Assembly: GCA_036639635.1 (NCBI GenBank)
Contig: JAVWIF010000081.1
Span: 1-5,066, forward strand
Direction of reading: 5' to 3'
Source: JAVWIF01 sp036639635
Lineage (GTDB): Bacteria > Bacillota_I > Bacilli_A > Erysipelotrichales > Erysipelotrichaceae
Length of the DNA stretch: 5,066 nt
The notes under the pieces were generated by a model. It had not been told where the DNA came from. It made no database searches and saw nothing but the letters and a program-made list of their open reading frames with translations. Positions 1 through 5,066 of this stretch are shown piece after piece. The translations under genes were made by a program, and so were the position numbers. Numbering within the stretch: position 1 is the stretch's first letter; every line of letters begins with the position of its first letter.

Positions 1-73
1 AAAACGTACTTAAGCTTACTTCGTTGTTAAAAAATGTGAAATTCCTACACTTATAGTATTCAATGTAAAATTA

Positions 74-82
74 TGTTATTAT
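74..82 (+). promoter_or_regulatory. Probable extended -10 promoter of the permease gene
   Basis: TATTAT lies at 77-82 and is preceded by TG one base upstream (74-75), forming an extended -10 element. No good -35 hexamer sits 16-18 bases upstream, which extended -10 promoters tolerate. Transcription would start near 89, leaving a short leader containing the ribosome site AGGAG (97-101), five bases before the ATG at 107. A second candidate -10, TATAGT at 52-57, has a TTGTTA (24-29) too far upstream (22 bases). The rest of 1-106 holds no gene that I can support. Confidence 0.45.
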
Positions 83-106
83 AGAGCCTGGAAAAAAGGA
101 GAACAT

Positions 107-1540
107 ATGGAAAATTCAAAAAAAATAGTATGGTATAACCTTGCTTTTATGGCGTTCTCTACTGTTTGGGGATTTGGTAATGTCCTAAACGGTTTTGTAT
201 ACTTTAATGGAGTACAGGTTATATTCAGTTGGGTCTTAATGTTTGCTCTTTACTTTGTGCCTTATGCACTTATGGTAGGAGAATTAGGATCTGCGTTTAA
301 AAACTCTGGTGGAGGAGTTAGTTCTTGGATTAATGAAACAATAGGTCCAAAATTTGCTTACTATGCAGGTTGGACTTACTGGGCATGTCATATTACGTAC
401 ATCGCTAGTAAAGGAAGTGGAGGATTAAAAGCATTAAGTTGGGCAGTTTTCCAAAATGCTAAATTTTATGACTCACTACCATCAATCTATGTACAATTAG
501 CAACCCTTGCAGTATTCTTATTCTTCTGTTGGGTAGCAAGTCGTGGATTAAATCCACTAAAGAAGTTAGCAACGCTTGCAGGAACATCAATGTTTATTAT
601 GTCTATCTTATACATTGTCTTAATGTTCGCAGCTCCAGTTATTAATCCAGATGGAGGATTTGTTGCTGTTGACTTTAGCTTTGATAAGATACTACCGCAA
701 TTTAACGTAAATTACTTTACGTCGTTGTCAATTCTAGTGTTTGCTGTTGGAGGATGTGAAAAAATATCTCCTTATGTAAACAAAGTAAAAGATCCTGCAA
801 AAGGATTCCCTAAAGGAATGATAGCATTAGCAATTATGGTTATGGTTTGTGCTATATTAGGTACATTTGCAATGGCGATGATGTTTGATCCAACGATTAT
901 TAACGGTTCAACAGAAGCCTTTAATTCTTATGTATCCAATGGATCTTATTGGGCATTCCAAAAACTTGGAGGCTATTATCACATTGGAAATACATTGTTA
1001 GTAATTTATGCATTATGTAATATGATTGGACAGTTCGCAACACTTGTTATTAGTATTGATGCGCCATTACGTATGTTATTAGATAATAAAAATTCTAGAC
1101 AATTTATTCCAACAAAATTATTAAAGAAAAACAAATATGGGGCTTATGTAAATGGTATTTGGATGGTTGTAGGATTGTCTGGAAGTATTATTCTTATTCA
1201 ATCATTTGTGCCAGGCGCAGCCGCAATTTTAGCGCAGTTAAATAAACTAAACTCTGTTTGTATGCCGTTACGTTATTTATGGGTATTTGTTGCCTATATT
1301 GCATTACGTAAAGCAGGAAATAAATTCCATAGTGAATACCAGTTTAGTAAACATCAAGGATTTGCGATGACTGCTGGTATTTGGTGTTTCTTTGTTACTG
1401 CTTTCTGTTGTATTACAGGAATGTACTCAACAGATTTATTTACGTTTGCCTTAAACATTATTACGCCAATTGTATTAACACTATTAGGTGTGATATTACC
1501 AATTATTAAGAAACGTGAAAAGGTTCAAGAAAAAGCTTAA
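107..1540 (+). CDS. APC-superfamily amino acid permease (glutamate/GABA antiporter-like, YjeM-type)
   Basis: This is a complete 477-residue integral membrane transporter, the usual length for the APC amino acid/polyamine superfamily. I count about twelve hydrophobic segments, near residues 9-30, 38-58, 83-102, 127-145, 153-175, 205-222, 236-260, 291-316, 347-367, 373-400, 418-438 and 443-465. The first is broken by a glycine-rich GFGN stretch (22-25), as expected for the unwound substrate-binding helix of the LeuT fold. It is followed by a conserved GELGSAF...GGG...W...GPKFAYYAGW region (58-89). Segment 6 carries FAVGGCEKISPY (212-223), another family hallmark. The N-terminal part resembles the YjeM/GadC-like branch, so the likely role is uptake or exchange of an amino acid across the plasma membrane; the substrate cannot be read from sequence. 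The ATG has AGGAG five bases upstream. The C terminus ends in a lysine-rich cytoplasmic tail. The gene stands alone between its own promoter and terminator, so it is probably monocistronic. Family assignment is firm; the subfamily is from memory of motif similarity. Confidence 0.9.
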   Translation: MENSKKIVWYNLAFMAFSTVWGFGNVLNGFVYFNGVQVIFSWVLMFALYFVPYALMVGELGSAFKNSGGGVSSWINETIGPKFAYYAGWTYWACHITYIASKGSGGLKALSWAVFQNAKFYDSLPSIYVQLATLAVFLFFCWVASRGLNPLKKLATLAGTSMFIMSILYIVLMFAAPVINPDGGFVAVDFSFDKILPQFNVNYFTSLSILVFAVGGCEKISPYVNKVKDPAKGFPKGMIALAIMVMVCAILGTFAMAMMFDPTIINGSTEAFNSYVSNGSYWAFQKLGGYYHIGNTLLVIYALCNMIGQFATLVISIDAPLRMLLDNKNSRQFIPTKLLKKNKYGAYVNGIWMVVGLSGSIILIQSFVPGAAAILAQLNKLNSVCMPLRYLWVFVAYIALRKAGNKFHSEYQFSKHQGFAMTAGIWCFFVTAFCCITGMYSTDLFTFALNIITPIVLTLLGVILPIIKKREKVQEKA

Positions 1541-1545
1541 TAACG

Positions 1546-1585
1546 AAGAAAAGGCAGGATTGTAATTCAAATCTTGCCTTTTCTT
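1546..1585. terminator. Strong hairpin terminator after the permease gene
   Basis: A 16-base arm at 1546-1561 pairs with 1570-1585 around an 8-base loop, with fifteen Watson-Crick pairs and one G-T pair (1557/1574). The A-rich outer left arm and T-rich outer right arm (TTTTCTT) give the stem-plus-U-tract form of a factor-independent terminator, potentially usable from both strands. It starts six bases after the permease stop and separates that gene from the aminopeptidase unit. Confidence 0.85.
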
Positions 1586-1607
1586 AATAGCAGTGCTAAG
1601 TGCTATT
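1586..1607. repeat. Short palindromic cluster, possible operator before the aminopeptidase promoter
   Basis: AATAGCA (1586-1592) and TGCTATT (1601-1607) form a perfect 7-base inverted repeat with an 8-base gap. A second TGCTA copy (1594-1598) sits inside the gap, so TAGCA-G-TGCTA is itself a palindrome and TGCTA is directly repeated seven bases apart. The element directly follows the permease terminator and reaches the expected -35 position of the downstream promoter. It could be a regulator-binding site or an alternative hairpin; no T-tract follows, so it is not an obvious second terminator. Confidence 0.4.
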
Positions 1608-1632
1608 CTAGTAAACATAAATATGGTATACT
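1604..1632 (+). promoter_or_regulatory. Extended -10 promoter of the aminopeptidase gene
   Basis: TATACT at 1627-1632 is one base from consensus and is preceded by TG at 1624-1625, an extended -10. The -35 position 17 bases upstream (1604-1609, TATTCT) is poor and overlaps the end of the palindromic cluster at 1586-1607. Transcription would start near 1639, giving a leader of about 25 bases with the ribosome site GGAGG at 1652-1656, seven bases before the ATG. Confidence 0.6.
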
Positions 1633-1663
1633 AACAATATAAAAATGAAGTGGAGGTACGATT

Positions 1664-2980
1664 ATGTACAAAGAAGTTGCACAAGAATTATTAACATTTA
1701 TTCAAAAAAGTCCTAGTTGTTTTCATGCGGTTCAAGAAATGAAAGAACTATTAAAAGAAGCAGGTTATACACAAGTAAAAGAATGTGAAACATGGTCGCT
1801 AAAAAAAGGTGGAAAGTATTTTACAATTCGTAATAATTCTTCTTTAATTGCATTTCATATCGGTAATGAATTAGATGATTACCATTTTCAAATAACATCA
1901 TCTCATAGTGACTCACCTACTTTTAAAGTAAAAGAAGTTGCTGAAGTAAAAGGAAAAGGTGGCTATCTTCAACTGAACACAGAAGGTTATGGTGGTATGT
2001 TATGTGCTACCTGGCTTGATCGTCCATTATCATTAGCAGGACGTGTTATTGTTAAAGAAGGAAATAAGTTAATTAGTAAATTAGTTTCTTTTGATAAAGA
2101 TTTATTATTAATACCAAATGTTGCTATTCATATGAATCGTGATGTGAATAATGGAATGAAATACAATAACCAGATTGATATGTTACCTTTATTCTCTGCT
2201 GGTGAATGTAGTGAAAATGCATATTATGCGTTAGTAGCAAATGAGGTAGGAACAACAAAAGAGAATATCATGGGAACTGATTTATCTTTATACAATCGTT
2301 GCGCGCCTAGTATTTGGGGAGCTAAAGAAGAGTTTATTTCTTCTCCTAAATTAGATGATTTACAATGTGCGTTTACATCTTTAAAAGCAATGAGTCAAAG
2401 TGTAAATGAACATGCAATCAATGTATTTGCTTGTTTTGATAATGAAGAGGTTGGTTCAGGTACAAAACAGGGAGCAAGTTCTACGTTCTTATATGATGTG
2501 TTACAAAGAATTAATGATAACTTAGGCTTTGATAAAGAAGCATATTATCAAGCTGTAGCAAAAAGCTTTATGGTTTCTTGTGATAATGCCCATGCAGTGC
2601 ATCCTAATCATCCAGAAAAAACAGATGATCAAAATGCTACTTATATGAATCAAGGAATTGTTATTAAATATAGTGCAAATCAGAAATATACAACAGATGC
2701 TATAAGTTCTGCATTATTTCGTAATATTTGTCAAAAAGCAGATGTTTGTGTTCAATCTTTTGCAAACCGAAGTGATGCTACAGGTGGTAGTACGTTAGGA
2801 AATCTTTCTTCACAGAAAGTATCCATGCATACAGTTGATATAGGCCTTGCACAACTTGCGATGCACTCTTCATATGAAACTGCGGGAATTAAAGATTCTT
2901 ACTATATGATAAAAGCTTTAACAATGTTTTATAACACGAATGTAACTATTAGTGATAGTGATTCTATTGAGGTAGCTTAG
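1664..2980 (+). CDS. apeB: M18 family zinc aminopeptidase
   Basis: This is a complete 438-residue cytosolic metallopeptidase with no signal peptide, the normal length for M18 (aspartyl aminopeptidase/aminopeptidase I) enzymes, which remove N-terminal residues, often acidic ones, from peptides. All family metal and catalytic positions are visible: H81 and D83 in HSDSP, the metal-bridging D231 in SPKLDDL, the general base E261 and ligand E262 in DNEEVGSG, D307 in SCDNAHAVHPNHP, and H401 in LAMHSSYE. The family segment IPNVAIHMNRDVN (150-162) and the ATGGSTLG loop (372-379) are also present. Known M18 enzymes form dodecamers with two metal ions per subunit, and this one should too. The strong GGAGG site supports the start. 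The permease upstream has its own terminator, so this gene begins a new unit with the membrane-protein gene five bases downstream. The job is most likely final peptide breakdown to free amino acids. I chose the symbol because the motifs resemble the ApeB group; the family is certain, the symbol less so. Confidence 0.95.
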   Translation: MYKEVAQELLTFIQKSPSCFHAVQEMKELLKEAGYTQVKECETWSLKKGGKYFTIRNNSSLIAFHIGNELDDYHFQITSSHSDSPTFKVKEVAEVKGKGGYLQLNTEGYGGMLCATWLDRPLSLAGRVIVKEGNKLISKLVSFDKDLLLIPNVAIHMNRDVNNGMKYNNQIDMLPLFSAGECSENAYYALVANEVGTTKENIMGTDLSLYNRCAPSIWGAKEEFISSPKLDDLQCAFTSLKAMSQSVNEHAINVFACFDNEEVGSGTKQGASSTFLYDVLQRINDNLGFDKEAYYQAVAKSFMVSCDNAHAVHPNHPEKTDDQNATYMNQGIVIKYSANQKYTTDAISSALFRNICQKADVCVQSFANRSDATGGSTLGNLSSQKVSMHTVDIGLAQLAMHSSYETAGIKDSYYMIKALTMFYNTNVTISDSDSIEVA

Positions 2981-2985
2981 TTCTA

Positions 2986-3642
2986 ATGCCTAGTAAAAAG
3001 ACAAGTGAACAACGCTCACTTCACATTGATAATATTCAATTATTAAAAAGCTTAGATGAAGAATATAAGAAGGCTTATGAGCGTTATTACGACTATGTAA
3101 TAACACTTAACAAAAGTGACGCTGATATCAACATAATGTTAAACATTGCGTTAGAACGCTTAGTTGAAGGCTGTAAAGAACATAAAAAAGCATCCTTGAT
3201 AATTCCTAAAGATTATAAAGAATTTAGTCAAAAGATATCGAAAGGAATCATTTTTAAAGAGATGAAAAAAAAGATACGAGATCAAGACTATGAGAAACTA
3301 ATCATTGCTAGTATTTGGATGGTGTTTACTACTTGTTTGGTATTATTCTTTTTAAAGAATTTAATGATGCAAAAGTTTGTTGTAAATTATTTGGTTGATG
3401 TAGTTGTAGCAACGCTAGCAGGAGCCATTGCAATGCAAAACTTTGCTATTAAAAGAAGAATTATAAAGCGTTATAACTTTGGTAGTTTATATTTTCGTAT
3501 AGATGCTGTTGCATTAGCTTCTTGTGTTTTTGTGAAAGTAATTTCACCATCAAACTTTGATGTATCTTATTTGATTTTAGTCATTTCTTTCTTTGTTATG
3601 AAGAAAAAGATAAAACCGCAGTTTGAAGAAGTTCTAAAATAA
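2986..3642 (+). CDS. Hypothetical four-segment membrane protein coupled to the aminopeptidase
   Basis: I do not recognise this 218-residue protein with confidence. Residues 1-104 are highly charged and probably helical and cytoplasmic. Four hydrophobic segments follow (about 105-124, 134-152, 170-187 and 192-206), with a basic KRRIIKRY loop (157-163) between the second and third, and a charged tail. The general form, a soluble helical N-terminal part joined to a small four-helix membrane part, resembles several Bacillota DUF families of the DUF1129/DUF1048 style, but I cannot assign one. The ATG is the only sensible start: an in-frame stop lies at 2968-2970, and the next internal methionine is residue 51. 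The ribosome site is weak and distant (GAGGT at 2969-2973, inside the aminopeptidase gene, 12 bases away), and the gap to the previous stop is five bases. Translation therefore probably depends on ribosomes finishing the aminopeptidase, and the two form an operon. A bidirectional terminator overlaps the stop codon. Function is unknown. Confidence 0.8.
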   Translation: MPSKKTSEQRSLHIDNIQLLKSLDEEYKKAYERYYDYVITLNKSDADINIMLNIALERLVEGCKEHKKASLIIPKDYKEFSQKISKGIIFKEMKKKIRDQDYEKLIIASIWMVFTTCLVLFFLKNLMMQKFVVNYLVDVVVATLAGAIAMQNFAIKRRIIKRYNFGSLYFRIDAVALASCVFVKVISPSNFDVSYLILVISFFVMKKKIKPQFEEVLK

Positions 3643-3684
3643 AAGAAATTCATAAACGAGATAATCGTTATGAATTTCTTTTTT
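3641..3684. terminator. Bidirectional terminator shared by converging genes
   Basis: The arm at 3641-3659 pairs with 3665-3682 across a 5-base loop, with a single extra A in the left arm. The right arm runs into six T residues (3679-3684), ending + strand transcripts. On the other strand the A-rich left arm supplies a U-tract, ending the regulator transcript. The hairpin begins inside the TAA of the membrane-protein gene, and its right arm includes the stop and last few codons of the minus-strand regulator. Confidence 0.88.
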
Positions 3685-4651
3685 CATACTTTTTAGTTAA
3701 TGCCTCTTCTAGGATGGAGCTAATTTCATTTCTTAAAGATATTGGTTCTAATACTTCACAATACTTTACGTATTGTAAAATGTAGTAAGAAATACCTTCA
3801 GGAGATGCTTTCAGAACAGCAAAGAAATGTTCTGAATCGCAAGGCTGTAAGGTAACATTACTGCCAAACTTATCAATGATATTATCTAACATAGTGTAAT
3901 TACACTTTAGAGTAATACGTTCGTCTTGATCACTGTACATATAAATCTTAGTTTTAGCGTAATCATAAGGATCGAAAGATTGTGCTAATTTATCGTAATC
4001 ACTATCAATTGTTTTAATATCTTTCATTTTATCAATGCGATAATGACTGAGACCTTTAAATGCATCATTTCTACATATCAAATAGTAATTCTCATTGGCA
4101 TAAATAATATGATACGGATGTAGAGTAAATAAGTGATCCTTACGTGGAATTAATTGCTTCTGTATATCATATTTCATATATTGCATGGTTACCATCTTCT
4201 TGTTTTTAATAGCGTCTAGTAGTATTTCCACATTATAGAAAAATTCTTTATTTAAGGTTTTATTGTAGTTGCGTACATAAATGTTATCACTAAATTCTTT
4301 TTGAAAATATTTGCTTTGTGTATTTAATAGTTTTTTGATTAAGTTCTTTGAATCTTTTTCAGGTATGAAATGAGATGCATAAACAGCATTACTCAATAAA
4401 TGGATTTCAGACTTTTCAAATTCTCTATCCACTAGAAAATAACCGATATGGTTATCCTTATAAGTAGAAATATCAATACCAAATTCAATTAATGTATTGA
4501 TATATGAACAAAATGTATGTCGATCTAATGGTATTTGATGAATCTTTTCTAATAATGAGCAAAGCTCATTCCTTGATAGAATGTGTTCTTCATCTGTATA
4601 TTCTTTTAATAAGTCGTATAACTTTAACAAAGCAATTTTTGAATTTTCCAT
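3668..4651 (-). CDS. WYL-domain transcriptional regulator
   Basis: This is a complete 327-residue cytoplasmic DNA-binding regulator with the standard WYL layout, using numbering from the ATG at 4651. Residues 1-72 form an N-terminal helix-turn-helix region (SRNELCSLLEK, then LDRHTFCSYINTLIEFGIDI). A helical linker follows to about 135. The WYL domain covers about 137-215, with YYLICR (189-194) in place of the name-giving WYL tripeptide and HYRIDKM (203-209) matching the conserved arginine-containing strand. A C-terminal WCX-type domain runs from about 245 to 318. WYL proteins are known to act as repressors or activators that sense a ligand, often nucleic acid or nucleotide, and many control defence or repair genes. 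The longer reading from GTG at 4660 is rejected because the ribosome site AGGTGA (4662-4657) overlaps it and is correctly spaced for the ATG. The gene diverges from a HIRAN-domain gene across a spacer with an inverted repeat, so it probably controls that gene and itself. Family call is strong; the target is inferred. Confidence 0.9.
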   Translation of the reverse strand: MENSKIALLKLYDLLKEYTDEEHILSRNELCSLLEKIHQIPLDRHTFCSYINTLIEFGIDISTYKDNHIGYFLVDREFEKSEIHLLSNAVYASHFIPEKDSKNLIKKLLNTQSKYFQKEFSDNIYVRNYNKTLNKEFFYNVEILLDAIKNKKMVTMQYMKYDIQKQLIPRKDHLFTLHPYHIIYANENYYLICRNDAFKGLSHYRIDKMKDIKTIDSDYDKLAQSFDPYDYAKTKIYMYSDQDERITLKCNYTMLDNIIDKFGSNVTLQPCDSEHFFAVLKASPEGISYYILQYVKYCEVLEPISLRNEISSILEEALTKKYEKRNS

Positions 4652-4656
4652 GTTTA

Positions 4657-4662
4657 TCACCT
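4657..4662 (-). promoter_or_regulatory. Ribosome-binding site that fixes the regulator start
   Basis: On the minus strand AGGTGA is followed by five bases and then ATG (4651-4649), an ideal spacing. The alternative GTG at 4660-4658 is part of this site and would have no ribosome site of its own, so the protein most likely begins MENSK rather than MINMENSK. Confidence 0.75.
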
Positions 4663-4668
4663 GGAAAT

Positions 4669-4697
4669 ATCATAACATGATTTATTCATCTTGTGAC
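4669..4697 (-). promoter_or_regulatory. Candidate promoter of the WYL regulator
   Basis: Reading the minus strand, GTCACA (4697-4692, four of six matches to TTGACA) is followed after 17 bases by TATGAT (4674-4669, five of six matches to TATAAT). Transcription would begin near 4662, at the edge of the ribosome site, giving an unusually short leader of about eleven bases. The -10 box lies within a small inverted repeat, ATCAT-AAC-ATGAT (4669-4681). No better pair was found in this spacer. Confidence 0.4.
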
Positions 4698-4704
4698 ATT
4701 AAAG

Positions 4705-4738
4705 TGATAGCCTGGCGTAATTTATGTACAGGCTGTCA
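4705..4738. promoter_or_regulatory. Putative operator: inverted repeat in the WYL/HIRAN divergent spacer
   Basis: TGATAGCCTG (4705-4714) and CAGGCTGTCA (4729-4738) pair at nine of ten positions; the exception is 4708/4735. The 14-base gap places half-site centres 24 bases apart, a little over two helical turns, so a dimer could bind on one DNA face. The right arm ends two bases before the TATAAT of the HIRAN gene and the repeat covers its -35 region, so binding would block that promoter. The left arm is eight bases from the regulator's candidate -35. No T-tract follows, so a terminator is unlikely. Binding by the adjacent WYL protein is inferred. Confidence 0.55.
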
Positions 4739-4746
4739 GTTATAAT
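4718..4746 (+). promoter_or_regulatory. Promoter of the HIRAN-domain gene
   Basis: A perfect TATAAT sits at 4741-4746. The -35 position 17 bases upstream (4718-4723, TAATTT) is a poor match to consensus and lies in the gap of the inverted repeat. Transcription would begin near 4753, with a leader of about 29 bases containing an excellent ribosome site, AAGGAGGAG (4767-4775). A perfect -10 with a weak -35 inside an operator-like repeat suggests a regulated promoter. Confidence 0.6.
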
Positions 4747-4781
4747 AGGTGTGTGAGGAATTCAATAAGGAGGAGTTAACA

Positions 4782-5066
4782 ATGGGAAATATTACAATAG
4801 TAGGAGCGGAACATTATTTTGGCACAGATATTTTTAGGGTTGATCAAATCGTTTATTTAGTTAAGGATGTAACAAATGAGTATGATGAGGAAGCAATTAA
4901 GGTTGTACTGGATACAGGGGTAAGCGTTGGTTATGTTGCAAATAGTGTGTTTTCGAAAGCTAAAGGAACGAAGAGTGCAGGCCGATTATATGATGCAATT
5001 AAAGATAAACGGCCAGCAAAAATATTATTTATTGTAAAAGGAATAGCAATTGCTAAGGTAGAAGAA
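4782..5066 (+). CDS. Small HIRAN-domain protein (3' end outside the window)
   Basis: The frame is open for 95 codons from ATG to the window edge with no stop, so the C terminus is missing here; small stand-alone HIRAN proteins are about this size, so the end may be close. HIRAN features visible are an N-terminal strand ITIVGAEHYFG (4-14), the signature VKDVTNEYDEEAIKVV (27-42), which follows the family pattern of charged residue, N-x-Y-D-x-x-AI-x-V, and VGYVANS (49-55), then a helix with SAGRLYDAI (65-73) and a final strand pair ILFIVKGIAIAKVE. In eukaryotic HLTF this fold binds single-stranded 3' DNA ends, and bacterial versions are thought to act in DNA repair or processing; for this protein the role is inferred. 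AAGGAGGAG lies six bases before the start, so translation should be strong. It is divergent from the WYL regulator and probably controlled by it through the inverted repeat at 4705-4738. Coding style resembles its neighbours, with no clear sign of foreign origin. Confidence 0.82.
   Translation, partial: MGNITIVGAEHYFGTDIFRVDQIVYLVKDVTNEYDEEAIKVVLDTGVSVGYVANSVFSKAKGTKSAGRLYDAIKDKRPAKILFIVKGIAIAKVEE

Noticed and set aside
24..57. TTGTTA (24-29) with TATAGT (52-57) as the permease promoter
   Set aside because: The 22-base spacer is too long for the housekeeping sigma factor; the extended -10 at 74-82 is the better candidate.
85..91. AGCCTGG in the permease leader, also found in the left arm of the 4705-4738 repeat
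   Set aside because: A single shared 7-mer in 5 kb is easily due to chance, there is no inverted partner near the permease, and so no case for control by the WYL protein.
1..106. Possible riboswitch or T-box ahead of the permease
   Set aside because: The visible leader after the likely start site is under 20 bases and no stable hairpin with a terminator is present. The short TAAGCTTA palindrome (11-18) is too small to support a structure.
107..121. The permease and WYL regulator both begin MENSK
   Set aside because: Five residues at AT-rich gene starts; the proteins are otherwise unrelated, so this is coincidence rather than a shared leader or duplication.
4649..4660. Longer regulator starting at GTG 4660 (330 residues, MINMENSK)
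   Set aside because: The GTG is part of the ribosome site AGGTGA, which is well spaced for the ATG at 4651; nothing resembling a ribosome site precedes the GTG.
4782..5066. HIRAN gene as recently acquired foreign DNA
   Set aside because: Its base composition (about 35% G+C over the part I counted) is close to that of the permease gene, and no integrase, direct repeats or tRNA target is visible.

Overview
The window is AT-rich (roughly one third G+C by eye), with strong Shine-Dalgarno sites, compact intergenic gaps and factor-independent terminators. This points to a low-GC Gram-positive bacterium (Bacillota). The protein style would suit a gut or host-associated Erysipelotrichia-like or clostridial lineage, but nothing here fixes the genus. 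There are four complete protein genes and one that runs off the right edge. I see no rRNA, tRNA, CRISPR array, insertion sequence or phage gene.

Left half (1-3642, + strand): this part handles amino acids and peptides. An APC-superfamily amino acid permease (107-1540) has its own extended -10 promoter and ends at a strong hairpin terminator (1546-1585). A second promoter (about 1604-1632) drives an M18 zinc aminopeptidase (1664-2980) with all expected metal ligands. Five bases after its stop, with only a weak and distant ribosome site, begins a small unrecognised protein with a charged N-terminal half and four membrane segments (2986-3642). It probably shares the peptidase transcript and is translationally coupled to it.

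Middle (3641-3684): the + strand pair and the minus-strand regulator converge on one bidirectional hairpin terminator, whose right arm is also the last few codons of the regulator gene.

Right half (3668-5066): a WYL-domain transcriptional regulator (minus strand) is transcribed away from a small HIRAN-domain protein (+ strand, starting at 4782 and open at the window edge). The spacer between them is about 130 bases. It carries a near-perfect inverted repeat (10-base arms, 9 of 10 paired, 14-base gap) just upstream of a consensus TATAAT box for the HIRAN gene. This layout suggests a self-contained regulatory pair: a ligand-sensing WYL protein controlling a putative DNA-end-binding HIRAN protein. 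It is the most interesting part of the window. The functional link is inferred from layout only.
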